Shown piece after piece: positions 7,075-14,980 of a stretch of 39,481 nt of DNA (its first letter is position 1; each line of letters starts with the position of its first letter). Origin of the DNA: an uncultured Collinsella sp. (GTDB lineage: Bacteria; Actinomycetota; Coriobacteriia; Coriobacteriales; Coriobacteriaceae); assembly GCA_934621885.1 (NCBI GenBank), contig CAKTUH010000007.1, positions 1 through 39,481 of the forward strand, written 5' to 3'. The translations under genes were made by a program, and so were the position numbers. The notes beneath the pieces are model-generated. The model ran no database searches. It saw only the letters and a list, made by a program, of their open reading frames with translations, and had not been told where the DNA came from.

Positions 7075-10074
7075 CTATTTCTTAAGAAGGTACGAATAGT
7101 TGTCGCGCACAGTCCTGATGGTCAGGCGGACGGCCTCGGGCAGACCGGTGTTGACGGCATCGATCGAGACGGTGCGGACCGTGCCGGCGACGCGGACCTT
7201 AAAGTGATCCTCGTCCACGGCCAGGAAGCCCTCGTTCTCGGAGTTCTCCATGTCCTGCTCGCTCCAGAACAGGGTGAGCTTGTCCTTGTAGGGACGGCCC
7301 TCCTGGTAGGGGCAGAACACGGCGCAGTTGCCGCACTCGTTGCACATGCCGTCGACATGTACCACCTGATGCTTGGCCAGGCCCGGCACCTTAATTGCAA
7401 CGTTGGCGCGGTTGGGGCACACGTCGCAGCAGACCTCGCACACCGAGCCGCAGCCCAGGCAGCGAGTCTTGGTGCAGTTGCGCTTGTCGCGGCACAGCGA
7501 CCCCTTGCGCTCGTAGCAGGTGTCCTCGCGACCGGCCTGCTCGTTGCAGTCGGCGTACTTGTTAAAGTCCACGCCAGCGATGGCACGGGCGACCTCGGCG
7601 GCATCGGCGATAGCCTCGACCACGGTGGCCGGACCGCGACGGCAGTCACCTGCAGCCCAGACGCCCTCGACGCCGGTGGAGGTGGCGGCAAGGCGGCCGC
7701 GACGGTCGTGCTCGACGCCCGCGGCGTCGTACAGGCTGGCATCGATGCCCTCGCCCACGGCGCAGATCACCGTGGTGGCGGGCAGCTCGACGGTCTCGCC
7801 CGTGGCGACGGGGCTGCGACGGCCGCTTGCATCCGGCTCGCCAAGCTCCATAACGTCGCAGGTCAGCACGGCGCCGTTGAGCGCCTTGGGCGCCAGCAGC
7901 TCGCAGAACTCAACGCCATCGGCAAGAGCAAGATCGAGCTCTTCCTCGTCGGCGGGCATCTGTTTCTTGGTGCGGCGATACACCAGGCGCACGTTCTTCA
8001 CACCAGCCAGGCGCTTAGCCACGCGCGCGGCGTCCATGGCGGTGTTGCCGGCGCCGATGACCACGACGTCCTCGCCCAGCTCGAGCTTCTCGCCCTTCTT
8101 GGCGGCCTCGAGGAACTCCAGCACATCGAGCTCGGCACCCTCGCCCAAGCCCGCAGAGCCGGGCATCCAGGCACCGGTTGCCACGACCACGTCGGTAAAG
8201 CCCTGGGCCTTGAGCTCGTCAATGGACTCCACGCGGGCGTTGAGCTGAACCTTGGCGCCAAAGGCCAGGCAGAGCTCGGCATCGTGGGAGATATCGTCGC
8301 TCGCAATGCGGAACTCGGGGATCACGTGACGGACCACGCCGCCAAGCGAATCGCGGGCCTCGAAGATAGTGACGGGCACGCCGGCGCGCGTCAGGAAGAA
8401 CGCCGTCGCCAGACCGGCCGGGCCGCCGCCGATAACGGCAACGTTGTGCTCGCCGTCGTTAGCAATGGCCTGGGCGCGCAGCTTGGGCAGCACGGCGGTC
8501 ATGGCCTCGCGGGCGGCCTTGAGCTTGCTGGCGCGAATCTGGGCGCCCTCGGGCTCGTAGAACGCGCGCTCGCAGGCGCGGCCGCAGGGATGCGGGCAGA
8601 TGGTACCGGTGATGAACGGCAGGGCGTTGCGCTCGATGATGATGTTGAGCGCGTCCTCGTAGCGGCCCTCGTCGACAGCCGCCAGGTAGGCGGGAATGTC
8701 CTGCTGGATGGGGCAGCTCGTGCGGCACGGCGTGGTAAAGCAGTCGGAAAGCGGGCTCTTGCCGGCGACCTTGCGGTCGGGCAGCGGGCGCAGCGGCTTC
8801 TTGTAGAGCGGGCTGGTGAGCGAATCGGTCTGGATCGCAGTCACGGCCTCGAGCGAGACGCCCGCGAACGGCTTGCCGTCCAGATCGCCAAACTCGCCGG
8901 CCATCTGACTAAAGCGCTCGTAGCCACCGGGCTTGAGCACGTCGGTCGCCAGGGTGACGGGCCAAATGCCGGCATCGTACAGGGCGCGGATGTTGTAGAC
9001 CGTGGCGCCGCCGGAGTAGCTGATGCGCAGCTTGCCATCGAACTGCTCGGTGATGCGGCGGGCGGCCTCGATGGTCAGCGAGAACAGCGAACGGCCGGAC
9101 ATGTACATCTCGGTGGAGGGTAGCTCGTTCCTCGTCACGTCGACGGGGAAGGTGTTGGTCAGCTTAACGCCAAACTCCAGACCGCGCTCGGCACACAGGG
9201 CAATCAGGCGCTCAAACATAGGCACGGCGTCGACCCACTGCAGGTCCTCGCGGAAGTGCGTGTCATCGAAGACGATGTAGTCAAAGCCCAGTTCGTTGAG
9301 GCGCTGACGGGCAAACTCATAGCCCAGCAGCGTGGGGTTGCACTTGATGTAGGTGTTGAGGCCCTTCTCGGTGATGAGGTAGGTCGCAATGCGCTCGATC
9401 TCGGCGGGCGGGCAGCCGTGCAGGGTAGACTCGGTGATGGAGTTGGAGACGCGCGCCGGAATGGACTCGACAAACGCAGCGTCGACATGCTCAAACTTGT
9501 CCAGGTTGGCGAGTGCCCATGCGCGGCACTCGTTCCAGACGTCAGAGCCGCTGGCGTCCTTCATGCCCTCAATGTACGCATCGACCTTGGGGCTCTTAAT
9601 GCCCTCCAGGTCATAGCCCACCGACATGTTGAAGACAAAACCGTCCGGGCTGCCCAGGCCGTACTCGCGAGCGATCAGGTGGCAGGCAAACCATGCCTTC
9701 ACGTACTCGGCAAAGGCCTGCGGAACCTCGAGCTCGGTCGACCACTCGCAGTTGTAGCACTCGTCCTGCGCCACGATGCAGGGTTTGTTCACACACTTGG
9801 AGAGCTCCTCGCCGTCCATAACCTGGACGGTCTTGAGCTCAAAGAAGCGCGAGCCGGCAACATAGGATGCCACGATGTTCTGGGCCAGCTGCGTGTTGGG
9901 GCCGGCGGCCGGGCCAAACGGGGTCTCGATGCGCTCGTCAAAAATGGGAAGCGCGCCCTCCTGGTTGGTCGTGACCATCTTACGCACGCCAAAGATGGCG
10001 TCCTGGGTCTTGTACTCCTCGATGATCCAGTTCATCAGCTGCGAAAACGGGATCGGCCTCATGATGTCGCTCAT
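7075..10074 (-). CDS. ygfK: YgfK-type flavoprotein (putative selenate reductase subunit)
   Basis: A 999-residue multidomain iron-sulfur flavoprotein. Residues 1-430 form a dihydroorotate/dihydropyrimidine-dehydrogenase-like barrel. Residues 445-505 form the GltD-type cysteine helical domain (CFTTPCRTSC, CPHPCGRAC). An FAD dinucleotide fold starts at GGGPAG (549-554) and a second nucleotide fold at VIGAGNTAMD (672-681). C-terminal cysteines include CLGCGSVCEVCC (872-883) and CNECGNCAVFC (911-921). The family name 'selenate reductase' is historical. In purine clusters it is thought to pass NAD(P)H electrons, and it has been tied to anaerobic urate breakdown. The start is set at 10074 (MSDIMRPIPF, like E. 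coli YgfK), with GAGAGGAG upstream; the longer frame to 10197 is a non-coding leader. A 148-bp spacer with a strong hairpin separates it from ssnA. Confidence 0.9.
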   Translation of the reverse strand: MSDIMRPIPFSQLMNWIIEEYKTQDAIFGVRKMVTTNQEGALPIFDERIETPFGPAAGPNTQLAQNIVASYVAGSRFFELKTVQVMDGEELSKCVNKPCIVAQDECYNCEWSTELEVPQAFAEYVKAWFACHLIAREYGLGSPDGFVFNMSVGYDLEGIKSPKVDAYIEGMKDASGSDVWNECRAWALANLDKFEHVDAAFVESIPARVSNSITESTLHGCPPAEIERIATYLITEKGLNTYIKCNPTLLGYEFARQRLNELGFDYIVFDDTHFREDLQWVDAVPMFERLIALCAERGLEFGVKLTNTFPVDVTRNELPSTEMYMSGRSLFSLTIEAARRITEQFDGKLRISYSGGATVYNIRALYDAGIWPVTLATDVLKPGGYERFSQMAGEFGDLDGKPFAGVSLEAVTAIQTDSLTSPLYKKPLRPLPDRKVAGKSPLSDCFTTPCRTSCPIQQDIPAYLAAVDEGRYEDALNIIIERNALPFITGTICPHPCGRACERAFYEPEGAQIRASKLKAAREAMTAVLPKLRAQAIANDGEHNVAVIGGGPAGLATAFFLTRAGVPVTIFEARDSLGGVVRHVIPEFRIASDDISHDAELCLAFGAKVQLNARVESIDELKAQGFTDVVVATGAWMPGSAGLGEGAELDVLEFLEAAKKGEKLELGEDVVVIGAGNTAMDAARVAKRLAGVKNVRLVYRRTKKQMPADEEELDLALADGVEFCELLAPKALNGAVLTCDVMELGEPDASGRRSPVATGETVELPATTVICAVGEGIDASLYDAAGVEHDRRGRLAATSTGVEGVWAAGDCRRGPATVVEAIADAAEVARAIAGVDFNKYADCNEQAGREDTCYERKGSLCRDKRNCTKTRCLGCGSVCEVCCDVCPNRANVAIKVPGLAKHQVVHVDGMCNECGNCAVFCPYQEGRPYKDKLTLFWSEQDMENSENEGFLAVDEDHFKVRVAGTVRTVSIDAVNTGLPEAVRLTIRTVRDNYSYLLKK

Positions 10075-10149
10075 AGTGAGCTCCTCTCTGTAACGCCCGG
10101 CGAGACCGCGCGGCGGGCGCAAATACGGTGTAGCGCTAGCACAGCGCCA

Positions 10150-10207
10150 GCGACCCCGCGGAGGTCGCCTATACGCGCGTCGGATGCGGCGAAACATCCG
10201 ACGCGCG
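10150..10207 (-). other. Intercistronic hairpins between ssnA and ygfK
   Basis: A 13-bp perfect stem (10174-10186 with 10195-10207) with an 8-nt loop starts 15 nt after the ssnA stop on the minus strand. A smaller hairpin (GCGACC/GGTCGC, 10150-10168) follows. There is no T tract, so a processing or stabilising element is more likely than a terminator. It closely resembles the uacT-ssnA hairpin in size and placement. Confidence 0.65.
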
Positions 10208-10222
10208 CGAATCTACTTGTAA

Positions 10223-11578
10223 TTAGTAGGCGCGATCGTTGAGCGTGCTCCAGAGCTTCTTGGACTCAGCCATGGTCCACGCGTTAATCTTTTCCTCATC
10301 AATGCCAACGAACTCGCGGTCCTTGTACAGGACGCGGCCGTTGATGATGGTGGTGCGGCAATTTTTGCCCATCATGCCAAAGAGCATGTGGCCGTCGATG
10401 TTCTCCTCGCTCAGCGGCGTAAAGGGCTTGTAGTCCATAACGATGACGTCGGCGGCGGCACCGGCCTCGAGCACGCCGAGCTTGCGGTCGAAGTACTTGC
10501 TGGCCATCTTGGCGTTGTTCTCGAACAGCATGGTCATGGCCTCGCACCAGCCCACGTTGGGCATGGCGGCGTTGTGGCGCTGAATAATCAGGAAGACCTT
10601 GAGGCTCTCGAGCATATCGTGGGTGTAGGCGTCGGTGCCCATGCACACGGGGATGCCGCGGCGGAAGAACTCGAGCACGGGGGCGCAGCCCACGGCGTTG
10701 CCCATATTGGATTCGGGGTTGTTGACGAGCCAGGTACCGGACTCCTTGACGATATCCATCTCGGCAGGTGTCACGTGGATGCAGTGGCCGAGCATGGTGT
10801 CGGGACCCAGCAGGTTGTGCTGCAGCAGGCGCTCGACGGGGCTGATGCCACCGCGGTTGAGGCGGGAGTCCCACACATCGTTCATGCCCTCGCACACATG
10901 GATATGGAAGCCGGTCAGGCCGTTGTTGGCCTCGGCCATCTTGTCCATGGTCTCGTCCGACAGCGTAAAGGTGGCGTGACCGCCAAACATGGCGGCGATC
11001 ATATGGTTGTCGTTATCGCGACGCTCCTTGGCGGCCCACTGGGCAAATTCGGCGTTCTCGGCAATGGCCTGGTCGCATTTTTCCTGGCCGCGGCGATCGG
11101 AGACCTCGTAGCACAGGCACGAACGCATGCCCAGCTCCTGAGCGGCGTCCTTAATGGTAAAGAGGCTTCCCGGGATCTCGCAGAAGCTCGCATGGTGATC
11201 GAAGATCGTGGTGACGCCATCGCGGATGGAGTCCAGAATCGTGGCATAGGCGCTGGCCTTGGTGCCGTCGAGCGTTAGGTTGTCGTCGATCTTCCACCAC
11301 TGCTGCTCAAGATTTTCCAGGAAGTTGGTGGGGTTGCAGCCCTTAATGGCAAGGCCGCGGGCCAGACCCGAGTAGATGTGGGTGTGGCAGTTGATGAGTC
11401 CGGGCATGATGAGGTTGCCCTGGGCGTCGACGTACTCGGCATCCGGGTACTTGGCCTTGAGCTCGCACTCGGGGCCCACTTCGACGATCGTATCTCCGTC
11501 AATGGCGACCGCACCGTTGGGAATGAACGGGGTCTGAGCGTTGCGGGTAAAGACGGAACCGTTAGCGACCAGAAGCAT
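10223..11578 (-). CDS. ssnA: SsnA-type aminohydrolase
   Basis: A 451-residue metal-dependent amidohydrolase of the SsnA family, the usual companion of ygfK and selenium-dependent xanthine dehydrogenases. It probably deaminates a purine (guanine-deaminase-like) or opens a ring intermediate; the true substrate is unknown. Metal ligands of the TIM-barrel family are visible: His65 and His67 (HTH), His225/227, His265/268 and Asp316 in GTDAYTHDM. The start is set at ATG 11578 because the AAGGGAG ribosome site lies between it and the upstream in-frame ATG at 11596. It is second in the purine operon, after a 196-bp structured spacer. Confidence 0.88.
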   Translation of the reverse strand: MLLVANGSVFTRNAQTPFIPNGAVAIDGDTIVEVGPECELKAKYPDAEYVDAQGNLIMPGLINCHTHIYSGLARGLAIKGCNPTNFLENLEQQWWKIDDNLTLDGTKASAYATILDSIRDGVTTIFDHHASFCEIPGSLFTIKDAAQELGMRSCLCYEVSDRRGQEKCDQAIAENAEFAQWAAKERRDNDNHMIAAMFGGHATFTLSDETMDKMAEANNGLTGFHIHVCEGMNDVWDSRLNRGGISPVERLLQHNLLGPDTMLGHCIHVTPAEMDIVKESGTWLVNNPESNMGNAVGCAPVLEFFRRGIPVCMGTDAYTHDMLESLKVFLIIQRHNAAMPNVGWCEAMTMLFENNAKMASKYFDRKLGVLEAGAAADVIVMDYKPFTPLSEENIDGHMLFGMMGKNCRTTIINGRVLYKDREFVGIDEEKINAWTMAESKKLWSTLNDRAY

Positions 11579-11595
11579 AGATGCTCCCTTCAACA

Positions 11596-11758
11596 TCAGA
11601 GGCGGGGTTTGACACCTCTGACATAGCGGAAGTGCGAAGCGCCGGCCTGCACCGGAAACGGGCCCTCTCCCGTCAACGCTTCACCAAAGGGACAAACCCT
11701 TTGAAGTGCGGCTTGGCGCCGCATGACGTCGGCGGACGAGGCGATGCGTCCGCCGACG
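11596..11758 (-). other. Structured intercistronic leader between uacT and ssnA
   Basis: The 196-bp spacer holds a series of hairpins on the minus strand. They are a 12-bp perfect stem with an 8-nt loop (11727-11738 with 11747-11758), GCGGC/GCCGC near 11710-11723, AAAGGG/CCCTTT near 11691-11708, and TCAGAGG/CCTCTGA (11596-11602 with 11614-11620) just before the ssnA ribosome site. No T tract follows. It could be an mRNA-processing or attenuation region; no known riboswitch core was recognised. Confidence 0.55.
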
Positions 11759-11774
11759 AATAGCACCGAATTGG

Positions 11775-13169
11775 TTACTTCTTGCTCTCGGGCAAGACCA
11801 GATCCACGGCAGCGTCCTTGGCAGCATCGATGTGCTGAGCCACGACCGGCGTCTGCGGAAGGATCAGGTTAAGGACAATGGCCATGATGGCGGTGGGGGT
11901 TACGGCATTGGAGCCGATGACGGTGGACACCCAGGCGGGCATACCCTCGCCGGCAAGGCAACCGCTGGCCATCCAGATACCCAGGCCAAAGACGACGGAG
12001 GTGCCGACGATGGTGGTAGTGCGCTGCGTGAGGCCCTCGCGGGTGAACATGCGCACGCCGTTCATGGTGATGGTGCCAAAGACGCCGACGGTCGCGCCGC
12101 CGATAACGGGCTGCGGGATAGCGGAAAGGACGGCAGAGAGCTGCGGGAACAGACCGGCGATGGCAAAGACGGCCGCGATGATCACAAAGACCCACTTGTT
12201 GACGACCTTGTTGGAGCAGATGATGCCCACGTTCTGGCCAAGGGCGCTGGTGGGAAGACCGCCCAGCAGGCCGCCGACCATAGAGGTGAGGCCCTGGGAC
12301 ACGATAGCGCCGGAGAGCTCGCGCTCGGTGGGCATACGGTCGATGGAGCCCAGGCAGGCGGCGGAGACGTCACCGATAACCTGGATGGCAACCATGGGGA
12401 ACACGACAGCGAGGGTAATGCAGACTTCGGGATCAAACTCGAGCGCGTAGGGCATGAGCTTGGGAAGGGCGAAGACCTGAGCGGTGGCGACGCTGGAGAA
12501 GTCGATCATGCCAAAGGGGATCGAAACGATCATGCCAACGATCATGCCAAAGAACACGGATCCCAGCTTGAGCGTGCCCTTGCCAAAGTTGGCGAGCGCA
12601 AAGACCACGGCGAAGGTGATAAGAGCGACGCACCAGGCCTGCGGAGTGCCCCACAGCGGCGTACCCATACCGCCGGCCATATACTTGACGGCCGTGGGAT
12701 ACAGCGAAACGCCGATGGAGAAGATGACCGTACCGGTCACGACGGGCGGGAACAGCCACTTGATCTTGCTGTAGGCCAGACCAAAGAGGACCGCGACGGC
12801 GCCGCCGACGATCTCGCCGCCCAGCAGCGCACCAAAGCTAAAGCCCGAGGCGCCCATGGCCTGCAGGGCCGGGAGGAACGCGAACGAAACGCCCATGACG
12901 ATGGGCAGGCCGCCGCCGATGCGACGGAAGGGAGCGAAGGCCTGAAGGGCCGTATCGATCGCCGAAAGAATGAGCGCGACCTGGATGATGTCGGTGCTCT
13001 GCTGGCTATTAAAGCCGTAGACGCCGGCCATGATGACCGCCGGGGTAATGATGCCGGCAAACGATGCCAGTACGTGCTGAAGGGCACACGGGATCATTTC
13101 CTTAACGGGAGGCATGCCTTCGCGAGTGAACAGGGCTTCAGTGCCGTTCGTAACCGTCTCCTGGGTCAT
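11775..13169 (-). CDS. uacT: NCS2 (nucleobase:cation symporter-2) purine permease, UacT/XanQ-like
   Basis: A 464-residue membrane transporter with about 12-14 hydrophobic segments, for uptake of xanthine, urate or a related base. The first helix has ALQHVLASFAG with the histidine conserved in the family. The NCS2 signature appears as QNVGIICSNK in the expected place, although Asn-Lys replaces the common Thr-Gly/Arg, so specificity may differ from the E. coli proteins. The start is set at ATG 13169 (MTQETVTNG); the open frame extends further upstream to 13256 but without a good ribosome site. It is the first gene of the purine operon, with the promoter at 13257-13285. Uric acid versus xanthine preference cannot be told from sequence alone. 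Confidence 0.85.
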   Translation of the reverse strand: MTQETVTNGTEALFTREGMPPVKEMIPCALQHVLASFAGIITPAVIMAGVYGFNSQQSTDIIQVALILSAIDTALQAFAPFRRIGGGLPIVMGVSFAFLPALQAMGASGFSFGALLGGEIVGGAVAVLFGLAYSKIKWLFPPVVTGTVIFSIGVSLYPTAVKYMAGGMGTPLWGTPQAWCVALITFAVVFALANFGKGTLKLGSVFFGMIVGMIVSIPFGMIDFSSVATAQVFALPKLMPYALEFDPEVCITLAVVFPMVAIQVIGDVSAACLGSIDRMPTERELSGAIVSQGLTSMVGGLLGGLPTSALGQNVGIICSNKVVNKWVFVIIAAVFAIAGLFPQLSAVLSAIPQPVIGGATVGVFGTITMNGVRMFTREGLTQRTTTIVGTSVVFGLGIWMASGCLAGEGMPAWVSTVIGSNAVTPTAIMAIVLNLILPQTPVVAQHIDAAKDAAVDLVLPESKK

Positions 13170-13256
13170 TTGACCACCAATCCTCGAAGTAGTTGTTTTC
13201 GCATCTAACGCTCTATTGTGACGCAGTGCGGGGTTGAGGTTGTGCCTTCGTTGCAT

Positions 13257-13285
13257 ATCGTATTAAAGATGATTCTCATTCTCAA
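13257..13285 (-). promoter_or_regulatory. Promoter of the purine operon with Fur-like box
   Basis: On the minus strand the -35 TTGAGA (13280-13285) and -10 TACGAT (13257-13262) have a 17-bp spacer. The start would be near 13250, 80 nt ahead of the permease ATG. The 15-mer at 13270-13284 matches the Fur 7-1-7 consensus at 12 of 15 positions and overlaps the -35 and spacer, a position expected for repression. Confidence 0.6.
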
Positions 13286-13521
13286 TAATAATTTTTTGTT
13301 ATCAGACTATTCTTAAGCTGAGACAATGCATTTCCGCAGGTCAGGAAAGTGTCCGGTCAAAATAACATCTAACTTTTCTTTTGGTCAACCGTTTACCGCC
13401 AAAATCCTACCGCTCGTCTGTATTACGCAATGTACCTGCGAATATGCGAGTCAATAGACACCGTGTTACCATGAGAAAAAATTGTTATGAACATTTCCGA
13501 TTTCACCCAAAGGAGTTGCCC

Positions 13522-14178
13522 GTGAACGAGACCGTACGCCGCTTTTTGCCGATGGTCGATTTCCTGGAGCAGATACTCGGTAAGAACAGCGAGATCGTGC
13601 TGCACGATTTCTCGGATCCCGACCACGCCATCGTCGATATTCGCAACGGCATCGTGAGTGGCCGCAAGGTCGGCGGTCCCGCCACCGATCTGGCGCTCAA
13701 GATCATGCACGACCCCAAGTATCGCGACCTGCCGTTTATTACGGGCTACGAGGGCCGCGGCGCCGGAGGCAAGACGCTGGAGTCCGCGACGTTCTTTATC
13801 CGCGAGGATGACGAGATCGTCGGTATGCTCTGCGTCAACACCGACCTCTCGACCGTACGCTCCATCAACGCCATGGCGCAGCAGCTCATGGCGTGCTTCG
13901 ACGCGGCGCCGACGCGCACGGAGCCCGCCCCTATCGAGGTCGAGAGCTTGTCGGAGTCCACCCAGGAGCTCATCGACCGCAGCATTGCCGAGTTGCTGAG
14001 CGCACGCGGGCTGGATGTAGCGTCGCTTGGTCAGAGCGACCGCGTGGACGTCATTCGCCACCTCAACGGTAACGGGGTGTTTATGCTCAAGGGCGCCGTG
14101 GCCTGCGCCGCCACCGCGCTGGGCATCTCAGAGCCCAGCGTCTACCGCTACCTGCAAAAAGTCCGCAAGGAAGGCTAA
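13522..14178 (+). CDS. YheO-type transcriptional regulator (PAS-like plus HTH)
   Basis: A 218-residue regulator of the YheO/DUF2087-like group. Residues 1-120 resemble the YheO PAS-like sensor (MVDFLEQILGKNSEIVLHD, then VDIRNGIVSGR). The C-terminal 70 residues form an HTH domain with a recognition region ALGISEPSVYRYLQKV. The start is GTG 13522, preceded by AAAGGAG at 6 nt; the frame upstream to 13381 lacks such a site. It is divergent from the purine permease across a 352-bp gap and is the obvious candidate to control that operon, perhaps by sensing a purine; that link is inferred from position. A terminator shared with ridA follows. Confidence 0.8.
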   Translation: MNETVRRFLPMVDFLEQILGKNSEIVLHDFSDPDHAIVDIRNGIVSGRKVGGPATDLALKIMHDPKYRDLPFITGYEGRGAGGKTLESATFFIREDDEIVGMLCVNTDLSTVRSINAMAQQLMACFDAAPTRTEPAPIEVESLSESTQELIDRSIAELLSARGLDVASLGQSDRVDVIRHLNGNGVFMLKGAVACAATALGISEPSVYRYLQKVRKEG

Positions 14179-14235
14179 CCCACCGATCCCTTGGGGACGG
14201 AGGAAAACGGATCATTTTTGTCGCATCGCTTGACA

Positions 14236-14273
14236 AAAGACCCTGCAGCTCGCACGCGCTGCAGGGTCTTTTT
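14236..14273. terminator. Bidirectional terminator between the YheO-type gene and ridA
   Basis: Stem AGACCCTGCAG (14238-14248) with CTGCAGGGTCT (14259-14269), 10-nt loop, flanked by A4 on the left and T5 on the right. It can serve both convergent genes. Confidence 0.9.
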
Positions 14274-14302
14274 GCATGTCATGTTTAGTTGTGGCCAACG
14301 CC

Positions 14303-14680
14303 TTAGAGAGCGGCGGCGACTTCGATCTCGACCAGACCGCCGGCCGGAAGGGCGGCAACCTGGAAAGCGCTGCGCGCGGGGAACGGAGCCTCGAACTTGG
14401 AGGCGTAAATCTCGTTCACGGCAGCGAAGTCGGCGATGTCGGCCAGGTAGACCGTGGTCTTGACGACATCGGCAAACGTAGCGCCGGCGGCAGTCAGCAG
14501 GGCCTCGACGTTAGCAAGGGACTGCTTAGCCTGGGCCTCGACGCCCTCGGGCATCTTGCCAGTTGCGGGGTCGATGCCCAGCTGGCCGGACAGGAACACC
14601 ATGTTGCCGGTCTGGATGCCGGGGGAATACGGTCCGATGGCTGCGGGTGCGTTATCGGAAGACACGACGGTCTTGCTCAT
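14303..14680 (-). CDS. ridA: RidA family reactive imine deaminase
   Basis: A 125-residue RidA/YjgF protein that hydrolyses 2-aminoacrylate and other enamine/imine by-products of PLP enzymes in the cytoplasm. Length is typical. Hallmarks are GPYSPGIQTGNMVFLSGQ (16-33) and the carboxylate-binding Arg103 in PARSAFQVAALP, followed by VEIEV. The start ATG 14680 follows AAGGAG. It is monocistronic, with its own promoter at 14770-14798 and a shared terminator. Adjacency to the purine genes may be incidental. Confidence 0.93.
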   Translation of the reverse strand: MSKTVVSSDNAPAAIGPYSPGIQTGNMVFLSGQLGIDPATGKMPEGVEAQAKQSLANVEALLTAAGATFADVVKTTVYLADIADFAAVNEIYASKFEAPFPARSAFQVAALPAGGLVEIEVAAAL

Positions 14681-14769
14681 GTTTATCTCCTTACGATCAG
14701 TTGAGAAAGCGTGAGCGCGGCGTTCACACCGGGAGGCACAGTTCGGTCTGAACACCGCGCTTGATTGGG

Positions 14770-14798
14770 ATAGTACTCAAGGTTTCCGCGCGATGCAA
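14770..14798 (-). promoter_or_regulatory. ridA promoter
   Basis: -35 TTGCAT (14793-14798) and -10 TACTAT (14770-14775) on the minus strand with a 17-bp spacer. The start would be near 14763, about 80 nt before the ridA ATG. Confidence 0.6.
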
Positions 14799-14980
14799 GA
14801 TTATTATCACGCTGCGAGAATATTTTATCGTCCAACGGTTTCCCTAGACCGCTGAACGGTTCTCCACGGGGTCAGCCAGCCCAAGCTGCTGAAGACTTTA
14901 TCCCGCTTGGAGCACGGGCATCGCCTGCCGCAACGGCGCCACTATACTTTTGAATATCTGAGCATTTTGAAAGGCAGGAT

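Noticed and set aside
3740..7099. A 1119-codon open frame on the plus strand antisense to the xdhD-like and ferredoxin genes
   Set aside because: It mirrors the GC-rich codon pattern of the real genes on the minus strand, has repetitive Gly/Ala/Val/His-rich content and no family resemblance.
7204..9123. A 639-codon plus-strand frame inside ygfK, and similar long antisense frames in accDA, fabF and rplB
   Set aside because: All lie opposite well-identified genes with full domain structure; they are shadows of high third-position GC.
10075..10197. 41-residue N-terminal extension of YgfK
   Set aside because: Arginine-rich, unlike the family, and MSDIMRPIPF with a GGAG site matches the known YgfK N-terminus.
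11579..11774. Purine or molybdenum-cofactor riboswitch before ssnA
   Set aside because: Hairpins are present but no known conserved core was recognised, and it lies inside an operon without a terminator; kept only as a structured leader.
13381..13521. Longer N-terminus of the YheO-type regulator
   Set aside because: The extension has no ribosome site and unusual composition, while GTG 13522 has AAAGGAG at ideal spacing.
14188..14225. GGGGACGG-containing short sequence after the YheO-type gene as another hairpin repeat
   Set aside because: It lacks a clear opposing arm; too weak to count with the GGGACAG group.
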